Assembly: GCF_009299835.1 (NCBI RefSeq)
Contig: NZ_VKCZ01000014.1
Location: 620,001-684,000, forward strand
From: Microlunatus speluncae
GTDB taxonomy: Bacteria > Actinomycetota > Actinomycetes > Propionibacteriales > Propionibacteriaceae
DNA length: 64,000 bases
Reading direction: 5' to 3'
The translations under genes and the position numbers were made by a program. Positions 56,908-64,000 of this stretch are shown piece after piece (position 1 is the first letter of the stretch; every line of letters begins with the position of its first letter). The notes below the pieces were generated by a model. The model did not search any database. It was not told where the DNA came from and was given only the letters and a program-made list of their open reading frames with translations.

Positions 56908-58752
56908 TTACGGTCGGCGGCCCGGATAGGCGGCCAGGCGGGTGTAGCCATCGCCGCGCTCCCCTGCCTCCAGATCAGTCTCCTCGGCCCAGAGACGGCG
57001 AAGTTCGGCACAGTTGCTCAGAAGTTGATCAAGGGGGCCCTGGCCGACGACCCGTCCCTGATCAAGGACGACGATGTCGGTGGCCTGGGCCAGGGCGGCG
57101 CGGCGGTGGGAGACCGCGAGCACGGTGATCGGATCCGTCGCGAGAGCGGCCTCGGCAGTCAGCCGCTGCCACAACTGTGCCTCCGTTTCGACATCGAGGG
57201 CCGAGGACAGATCGTCGACGATGAGCAGATCGGGGCGGCGCAGGATCGCGCGGGCAGCGGCGGTCCGTTGCAGCTGACCGCCGGAGAGACGAACGCCGCG
57301 CGGGCCGATCATGGTCGCCAGCCCGGCGGGCATCGCGGCGACGTCTTCGGTCAGGGCCGCCAGCTGGAGCGCGCGGTCGAGGTCATGATCGGCCCAACCG
57401 AGCCGGAGATTCTCCCGGATCGAGGCGGAGAAGAGCCGCGGCGTCTGACTCGCGTACGCCACCCGGGGCGGCACCAGGAAGGTGCCGGGTTCGGACACGT
57501 CCCGGCCGTTCCACCGGATGGAGCCGCCGTCGAGGTCGATCAGGCCGAGCAGGCCGCGGAGCACGGTGGTCTTTCCGGCACCGACCGCGCCGGTGATCAT
57601 GGTGACCGAGCCGCGGCGGATCCGGAACGTCACGTCCTGGACGACGGCTCGACCGCCCGGCTGCCGCACGGTCAGATCCCGAACCTCGAGTTCCCGCAGC
57701 GGATCGGGATGCCGGCCGGCCGGCGGAGGATCGGGAGCCTCGGTAGCGCCGTACCAGACGGTCGTGTCGCGGACCAGATCCTCGACGGACTCCTGCGGAC
57801 TGATCAGCCGGCCGAGCCGCTGGGTGGCGACGGCGGCGCGCGGTGCCTTCAGCAACATGGCTCCGAGGGTGCGCGGCAGGGCGGTGAGCCAGCTGACATA
57901 GGTCGTGAAGATCACGATGTCGCCGACGGTCAGCTCACCGGAACGGAGTGCGCCGGCCGCCAGCAGCAGGACCAGGCCGATGCCGAGTTCCACGCTCGCA
58001 CCGGTCGCGGCGTCGAGCAGACTCGACGCCGACCGGCTGCGCACCTCCGCCCGCCTTCGGTCCCGGTTGAGCCGGGCCAATCTGGCTCCCACCGACGCCT
58101 CGGCGCCGCCCGTCCTGACGGCCAGGATGCTGTTGAACGTCTCACCGAGAAAACCGACCACTCGCGCACCGCGTTCCTGCGCCTCGGCGTACAGCCGGGT
58201 GACGGTGCGGTTGGCCCAGGTGCTCAGGATCGCGACGATGATCATCGGGACGACCAGGGCGACCATGATCACCCAGTCGATTGCGGCCAGCACGGCCAGG
58301 GCACCGATGGCGAACAGCAGTGTCCCGGTGAGGGCAATGAAATCGTCGGAGAAGTCGACCAGGTTGGCGACGTCGTCGCGGAGCCGGGCCATGGTTGCGC
58401 CGGACGTCGCGGGTAGTCGTCCCGCCGGGGCGCCGGGCGCGGTCAGGATGGAGCGAAGCAGGTTGGCCCGCAGCACGGTCGCCGTCGCATCCCACCAGTA
58501 GACGCCGTAGGTCCACGCGAGCCACATGATCAGACTGCGCACCAGCTCGGCGGCGACGAAGAGCGCGCACAGCCACCAGGTCAGCGGCAGGTCGATCCGC
58601 TGCCCACCACTGATCGCATCGAAGATCAACTTGAGCACCAGACCGGTGATCAACGGCAGCACCCGGACCGGCAGCCAGAACAGGCCGCCGATCAGGTAGC
58701 GCCGCAGGTCGTAGCGCAGCAACGGTCCGATCACCCGGAACAGATCTCTCAT
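56908..58752 (-). CDS. ABC exporter half-transporter, subunit with degenerate Walker B
   Basis: 614 aa, fused six-helix membrane domain (residues about 1-330) and ATPase domain. Walker A MITGAVGAGKTTVLRG, Q-loop YASQTPRLF, signature LSGGQLQ and H-loop AVSHRR are intact, but Walker B is LLIVDDLSS: the catalytic Glu is replaced by Asp. ATG overlaps the stop of the partner gene (ATGA). Pairs with the 58749 subunit as a heterodimer. Confidence 0.92.
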   Translation of the reverse strand: MRDLFRVIGPLLRYDLRRYLIGGLFWLPVRVLPLITGLVLKLIFDAISGGQRIDLPLTWWLCALFVAAELVRSLIMWLAWTYGVYWWDATATVLRANLLRSILTAPGAPAGRLPATSGATMARLRDDVANLVDFSDDFIALTGTLLFAIGALAVLAAIDWVIMVALVVPMIIVAILSTWANRTVTRLYAEAQERGARVVGFLGETFNSILAVRTGGAEASVGARLARLNRDRRRAEVRSRSASSLLDAATGASVELGIGLVLLLAAGALRSGELTVGDIVIFTTYVSWLTALPRTLGAMLLKAPRAAVATQRLGRLISPQESVEDLVRDTTVWYGATEAPDPPPAGRHPDPLRELEVRDLTVRQPGGRAVVQDVTFRIRRGSVTMITGAVGAGKTTVLRGLLGLIDLDGGSIRWNGRDVSEPGTFLVPPRVAYASQTPRLFSASIRENLRLGWADHDLDRALQLAALTEDVAAMPAGLATMIGPRGVRLSGGQLQRTAAARAILRRPDLLIVDDLSSALDVETEAQLWQRLTAEAALATDPITVLAVSHRRAALAQATDIVVLDQGRVVGQGPLDQLLSNCAELRRLWAEETDLEAGERGDGYTRLAAYPGRRP

Positions 58753-60557
58753 CGCGGTGCTCCGTCGGCGAGCCTGATCAACCGGGCGAAGCGGCTGGCC
58801 GGATCCGATGCCAGCGCGGCTCGATCACCGTGCTCGACGATGCGGCCGTCGGCGACGACGGCGATCGTGTCCACCCGGGCCAGCGAGGCCAGCCGGTGGG
58901 CGATCACGATCCCTGTACGACCGGTCAGCAGCCGGGCCACACAGGTGTCGATCCGTTGCTCCGTGGCCCGGTCCAACCGACTGGACGGCTCGTCCAGGAC
59001 GACGATCGCCGGATCCGCGAGCAGCACCCGGGCGAAAGCTAGCAGCTGCGACTCCCCCGCCGAGATTCCGGTGATCAACGTGTCCAGCCCGTCGGGTTGA
59101 TCATCGAGCCAGGCTCCGAGCCCGACCTCGTGCAGCACCTGGCGGAGCCGGCTGTCGTCGGCTACGGGACGAAACTCGGCGGCGGGCCGGAACAAGGTCA
59201 GGTTGTCCCTGATGGTGGCGCTGAACAGTTGTACGTCCTGGGTGACCAGCCCGATGTGTTGCCGCAGGGCAGCCTGGTCCAGGTCCCGAAGATCGACTCC
59301 GCCGACCCGCACCACGCCGGAGATGGGGTCGTAGAGACGCAGCAGCAGTCGGGCGATGGTGGTCTTGCCACTGCCGGTCCGACCGACCAGACCGAGTGTG
59401 CTGCCGGCCGCGATGGTGAGCTCGACGTCGCGCAGCGCCGGATGATCACCGGCGTCGTAGCGGAAGGTCACGCCCTCGAACCGTACGTCCCAGGGACGAG
59501 TGTCGGGCACGGACGCCGGACGGGCCGGCACGGCCAGCGTCGAGCGCCGGCTCAGCAGTTCCGTGATCCGGTCCAGGCTCGCCAGTGCACCCTGGACCTG
59601 GCGGAACTGATCGGTCAGCCGCTCGAACGGTGCCCGAATCAGCAGGGCGTACTGCACCAGCAGGACGGCGGTCCCCACGGTCACCGCGCCACCGACGACC
59701 AGCGAGGCCGCCAGGCCCAGCAGCAACGCGGTGCCCGCCGCGAAGGCCACCGAGATGCCGGCGACGACGAGGATGCCCACCCGGACCTCCGCGGCCTCGG
59801 CCCGGATCCAGGCCCCGGCCGTGCGATGGAAGCGACGGACCAGATAGCCGCCGGCGCCGTTGGCGCGGATGTCCTCGACGCCGCCGAACGTCTCCTCCAG
59901 CCCGCCGAGCATTACCGCGATGGCCTCGTTCGACCGGCGGCCGGCCGGCACCGCAATCCGTTGCCCGGCCAGCATGCCGGCGAACACCAGGATGCAGTAG
60001 CCGGTGAGGGTGACGCCGAGCCAAGTGTTGATCAGGAAGACACTGACCAGCACGCCGATCAACAGCAGCACGCTGACCACGACATCCATCACGAAGGCGA
60101 CCAGGAAGTTCGCGATGGCCATCACGTCGCCGTCGACCCGTTCGATCAACTCCCCCGGGCTGCTGCGACTGTGCTCCTCAAGATCAAGTCCGAGGACGTG
60201 GTCGGTGAGCTGCTCGCGCAGCCGGTTCGTGCCGTCCCAGGTCCAGCCGTTGGCCAACCAGCCGGTGAAGGTGCGAGCGGCGAGCCCGCCGACCGCGAGC
60301 AGGAGATAGCCTCCGGCCAAGATCAACAGCGGCCCGAGCGCCGACCCGGCGATGGCCTCGTCGACGAATCGCTTGGTCAGTTGGGGCGCCAGGACCGGAA
60401 GGCCGGTGGCGGCGGCGATCGCGACCAGCAGGGCCAGCGTGGTGCCGGCCGGTGGCCGCAGGCATGCCGCGACCAGCCGGCGGCCCCGCTTGCGGGCCGG
60501 CTGATCAACAGGGTCAGGTCGTGATCGGGCGTTCCTCAGGAGGGAGAGTGGTGGCAT
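58749..60557 (-). CDS. ABC exporter half-transporter, subunit with degenerate signature
   Basis: 602 aa, same layout. Walker A LVGRTGSGKTTIARL, Q-loop TQDVQLF, Walker B IVVLDEPSS with catalytic Glu, H-loop IAHRLASL; the ABC signature is ISAGESQ rather than LSGGQ. Together with the partner, one composite ATP site is canonical and one degenerate, as in TM287/288- or BmrCD-type multidrug exporters. ATG has CGAGGA upstream and lies inside the overlapping upstream ORF. Confidence 0.92.
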   Translation of the reverse strand: MPPLSLLRNARSRPDPVDQPARKRGRRLVAACLRPPAGTTLALLVAIAAATGLPVLAPQLTKRFVDEAIAGSALGPLLILAGGYLLLAVGGLAARTFTGWLANGWTWDGTNRLREQLTDHVLGLDLEEHSRSSPGELIERVDGDVMAIANFLVAFVMDVVVSVLLLIGVLVSVFLINTWLGVTLTGYCILVFAGMLAGQRIAVPAGRRSNEAIAVMLGGLEETFGGVEDIRANGAGGYLVRRFHRTAGAWIRAEAAEVRVGILVVAGISVAFAAGTALLLGLAASLVVGGAVTVGTAVLLVQYALLIRAPFERLTDQFRQVQGALASLDRITELLSRRSTLAVPARPASVPDTRPWDVRFEGVTFRYDAGDHPALRDVELTIAAGSTLGLVGRTGSGKTTIARLLLRLYDPISGVVRVGGVDLRDLDQAALRQHIGLVTQDVQLFSATIRDNLTLFRPAAEFRPVADDSRLRQVLHEVGLGAWLDDQPDGLDTLITGISAGESQLLAFARVLLADPAIVVLDEPSSRLDRATEQRIDTCVARLLTGRTGIVIAHRLASLARVDTIAVVADGRIVEHGDRAALASDPASRFARLIRLADGAPR

Positions 60558-60612
60558 GAATCCTCGCGGTCGTTGCGGTGACGGGGTTGGCTCCGTGCCC
60601 GAGTGCGCGCAT
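60514..60612 (-). CDS. upstream small ORF (32 aa) overlapping the ABC gene start
   Basis: Begins MRALGHGANPVTATTARIHA and ends in TTLPPEERPITT-stop, in a different frame from the ABC gene, with a strong AAGGAGA 7 nt before its ATG, better than that of the ABC gene itself. It runs 44 bp into the ABC coding region. Likely a leader controlling the exporter by translational coupling or ribosome stalling (inference). Confidence 0.55.
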   Translation of the reverse strand: MRALGHGANPVTATTARIHATTLPPEERPITT

Positions 60613-60683
60613 GGGACACTCTCCTTTCCTGATCTTGGCCGTTCGGTGACGGCGGTACGAGTTCAGCCCGATCAGCTCCCGGC

Positions 60684-60689
60684 TGTCAA
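60684..60689 (-). promoter_or_regulatory. candidate -35 element of the ABC exporter operon
   Basis: TTGACA on the minus strand, 72 bp before the upstream ORF; the -10 hexamer 17-18 nt on (CTGAAC/TGAACT) is poor. Also very near the stop of the next gene at 60718. Confidence 0.35.
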
Positions 60690-60717
60690 CTGATTTCGTA
60701 CGGGAGGGGCGGTCCGC

Positions 60718-62358
60718 TCAGCGGTTCTGGCCGAGATAGCCGTGCACCGCGGAGATCACCACGGAGCCTTCGCCGACGGCCGAGGCGACCCGCTTGATCG
60801 AGCCGGCGCGGACGTCACCGACGGCGAACAGGCCGGGGACGGAGGTGGCGAAGCCGTCGTGGGTCAGCACGAAACCCTTGGCGTCGAGTTCGACGCCGGA
60901 GTCTTCGAGCCAGCCGGTGTGCGGCTGGGCGCCGATCATCACGAACAACGCACCGGCCGCCAGCTCCACGTCCTGCTGTCGGAGCTCGTCGCGCCATGTG
61001 ACCTGGTCGAGCCGGTCCGTGCCGCGGGCCGAGGTCAGCTGGGCCCGGTGGTGCAGGGTGATCCGTTCGTGGTGGGTGAGTCGCTGGACGAGGTAGTCCG
61101 ACATCGTCTCGGCGAGGTTGTCGCGACGGATCAGGACGTGCACCCGGTTGGCGTGCCGGGTCAGGAACAAGGCGGCCTGACCGGCGGAGTTGGCTCCCCC
61201 GACGACGACCACATCGCGCCCGGCAGAGGCCAGTGCTTCGGTCTCCGTCGCGGCACAGTAGACACCGCGGCCCTCGAGCTCGTTGGTCCCCGGAGCACCG
61301 AGCCGCCGGTACCGGACTCCGCTGGCGATGATCACCGCGCGGGCCGTGACCACATCATGATCATCGAGCCGGACCCGGATCCCGTCCTGCCCTCGGAACA
61401 GTCCGGTGACGGAACGCGGCGAGATCAGCCGCGCCCCGAACTTGACCGCCTGCAGCATCGCCGACCGGGCCAGCTCGGCGCCGGCGATCCCCCGCGGGAA
61501 GCCGAGATAGTTCTCGATCCGCGACGAGGTGCCGGCCTGGCCGCCCAGCGCGACGTCCTCGACGAGCACGACGTCGAGACCCTCGGACGCACCGTTGACC
61601 GCGGCGGCCAGCCCCGCCGGGCCGGCGCCCACGACGAGCAGGTCGCAGCGGGCCTGGTCATCGGTACCGCCGAGATCGATGCCGATCGCGGTCGCCAGGT
61701 CGCGGGTCGTCGGCGCCGCCAGGACCTGCCGCCGGGCGGTCACCACGGCCGGACCCTCCGCCGGGAGCGCCGAGGTCGCCGCCACCTCGGCCCAGCCGGA
61801 GCGGTCCGATCGCAGCACCGTCCGGTACGGGATCTGATTGCGCTCGGCGAACTCCTGCAGCCGGTGCAGCCGCCGATCGTCCTCGTCACCGGCCAGGACC
61901 AGCCCGCCCTCGCCCCACCGGGACAGCAGCCGGCGGCGGGCGTCGAGCGCGGACAACATCACGTCGCCGAGCTCGACCGAGGTCGCCACCAGCCGGCGAA
62001 GCTCATCGATCGGCACCCGCAGCAGCGTGCAGTCCCCCGCCGCCGCCCCGGCCAGGAAGGCGGGCTGCGCCATCAGCATGCCGAGCTCACCGACGAAGTC
62101 GCCGGGCTCGACGACGAACACGACCCGGTCGTCACGGCGGTCCAGCAGCCAGACGCCCCCGGTGCGAACCAGATAGAGATCGTACGGATCGCCGGCCTCC
62201 CACAGCACCTCGCCGGCGGCGGGCCGCAGCACCTCACCCGCCGACTCGAGCAGAGCCAGGCACTCCACGCTGAACTCAGGCCAGGCCTGATCATCGAGAG
62301 CGTCCTCTCGATGAGAGGAGTAGCGCGTCCGACCGTCGATCGCCGGAACAGAACTCAT
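60718..62358 (-). CDS. cyclic-nucleotide-domain/thioredoxin-reductase-like fusion
   Basis: 546 aa from ATG 62358 with GGAGGG upstream. Residues about 25-150: cyclic-nucleotide-binding fold (VLRPAAGEVLWEAGDPYDLYLVRTGGVWLLDRRDDRVVFVVEPGDFVGELGML). Linker to about 235, then a TrxR-like flavoprotein: LLVVGAGPAGLAAAVNGASEGLDVVLVE, GQAGTSSRIENYLGFP, VVVVGGANSAGQAALFLTRHANRVHVLIR and C-terminal GLFAVGDVRAGSIKRVASAVGEGS. The TrxR CxxC is broken (VYCAATETEAL), leaving one Cys, so it is not a standard disulfide reductase. Confidence 0.9.
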   Translation of the reverse strand: MSSVPAIDGRTRYSSHREDALDDQAWPEFSVECLALLESAGEVLRPAAGEVLWEAGDPYDLYLVRTGGVWLLDRRDDRVVFVVEPGDFVGELGMLMAQPAFLAGAAAGDCTLLRVPIDELRRLVATSVELGDVMLSALDARRRLLSRWGEGGLVLAGDEDDRRLHRLQEFAERNQIPYRTVLRSDRSGWAEVAATSALPAEGPAVVTARRQVLAAPTTRDLATAIGIDLGGTDDQARCDLLVVGAGPAGLAAAVNGASEGLDVVLVEDVALGGQAGTSSRIENYLGFPRGIAGAELARSAMLQAVKFGARLISPRSVTGLFRGQDGIRVRLDDHDVVTARAVIIASGVRYRRLGAPGTNELEGRGVYCAATETEALASAGRDVVVVGGANSAGQAALFLTRHANRVHVLIRRDNLAETMSDYLVQRLTHHERITLHHRAQLTSARGTDRLDQVTWRDELRQQDVELAAGALFVMIGAQPHTGWLEDSGVELDAKGFVLTHDGFATSVPGLFAVGDVRAGSIKRVASAVGEGSVVISAVHGYLGQNR

Positions 62359-62473
62359 CTGACTCCCTCCAGGTACGTGCTCGGCGGCGGCTGCCCCAAC
62401 CCGTGATGCCGGAGCCGGACAGACCGAGTGCAGCCTAGTGTCCGCTGCCGGGCACCACCGGCCACTGTGATCG

Positions 62474-62521
62474 GATTGGGGAGAATGCCGCCGGGTAGTC
62501 CCGGCAGCAGCTTCCCCAATC
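62474..62521. other. long intergenic hairpin
   Basis: GATTGGGGA (62474-62482) and TCCCCAATC (62513-62521) are perfect arms; inside, CCGGG-TAGT-CCCGG forms a second stem. Lies upstream of the cNMP-TrxR gene, between it and the GrpB remnant; role unknown. Confidence 0.5.
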
Positions 62522-62545
62522 AACGGACCAAGGGTGGTGTCTCGA

Positions 62546-62862
62546 TTGAGCGTCGGCGATGAATTGGCGGCTCGGCTCCGCGGCTCGCTCGGCCTGCGCC
62601 GAGGAGAGGTCCGGTTGGCGGCGTCCGAACCGAACTGGACGATCGAGTACGGCTGGTCAACGCCCACCTGGTGACCTACGGTGCTCGGGAATGGCGGGCC
62701 TACCTCGAGTTCCGTGATCGGCTGCGCGGCGACCCTCGCGCCCGCGAAGAGTACGCGGCGACCAAGATCAGCTTGGCCCGCGACTTCCCCGGCGACCGGA
62801 CGGCCTACGTCGACGGCAAGACTGCCTTCGTGCAGCGTCACTCGATCGAGGACGACCGCTGA
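62546..62862 (+). pseudogene. GrpB-family (UPF0157) nucleotidyltransferase remnant
   Basis: Two pieces in different frames: an N-terminal bit LGLRRGEVRLAASEPNW (up to about 62655) and a C-terminal bit VNAHLVTYGAREWRAYLEFRDRLRGDPRAREEYAATKISLARDF (from 62656). The middle of the usual 170-190-residue GrpB protein, including the catalytic GSTAVPGL part, is missing, so an internal deletion with frameshift is likely. Its TGA abuts the UvrA-like stop on the other strand. Confidence 0.75.
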
Positions 62863-63999
<1,137 letters not shown>

Positions 64000-64000
64000 G

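Noticed and set aside
60742..62406. 554-aa plus-strand frame opposite the cNMP-TrxR gene
   Set aside because: Shadow frame; the minus-strand gene has complete domains and a good ribosome site.

Overview
The window is 64 kb of very GC-rich DNA with many GTG starts, GC-rich third codon positions and 4-nt ATGA/GTGA gene overlaps. DUF222/13E12-type HNH genes, an NrtR-controlled nadABC operon and mycobacterial-type SOS box chemistry all point to an actinomycete. Gene content fits a soil member of the Propionibacteriaceae (Microlunatus-like), but that assignment is inference. No rRNA, tRNA or CRISPR was found.

Region 1 (1-16.8 kb) is sugar and sugar-acid catabolism. It holds three enolase-superfamily dehydratases (one cut by the window start), a DapA/NAL-type aldolase, an aldo/keto reductase, a DUF4091 glycosidase-like protein, a GH95 alpha-L-fucosidase in a coupled operon with an acyltransferase-like and a xylose-isomerase-like protein, and an SGNH hydrolase. 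An auxiliary-type tryptophanyl-tRNA synthetase (trpS) sits inside it, preceded by a Trp-Trp leader peptide and an antiterminator/terminator pair. Three gene-free islands (2.17-2.93, 6.38-6.99 and 15.47-16.21 kb) share a mosaic of boxes and long hairpins and look like copies of a non-coding composite repeat.

Region 2 (16.9-24.2 kb): a LysR regulator lies beside a flavin split-barrel gene, an MFS exporter and a VOC protein. Two near-duplicate promoter regions carry a T-N11-A LysR box, and a third half-box precedes a RibD-like gene. Between them is a truncated DUF222 nuclease gene whose SOS box was split by an intact ISL3-family element (1,406 bp, 24-bp inverted repeats, perfect 8-bp target duplication).

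Region 3 (24.2-30 kb): a Tat-exported vanadium-haloperoxidase-like protein divergent from a LuxR regulator, a Tat-exported sulfite-oxidase-like enzyme, a GNAT, a VOC protein and an App1 phosphatase.

Region 4 (30-55.2 kb) is an accessory island rich in small-molecule-modifying enzymes: seven APH-type phosphotransferases plus one divergent kinase-like protein, several GNATs (one fused to a VOC domain), two DinB proteins (one fused to pentapeptide repeats), two P-loop kinases, an epoxide hydrolase with a CGNR-type regulator and twin operators, a solo GHKL ATPase, and a nucleoside-deoxyribosyltransferase-like protein. The housekeeping nadABC operon and its divergent NrtR regulator sit in the middle. 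Parts of 44-55 kb have visibly lower third-position GC and contain a decayed Nudix gene.

Region 5 (55.4-64 kb): a SAM methyltransferase, a secreted cyclophilin, a heterodimeric ABC exporter with one degenerate ATP site and an upstream small ORF, a cyclic-nucleotide-domain/thioredoxin-reductase fusion, a GrpB pseudogene, and the C-terminal part of a UvrA-family ATPase running off the window end.
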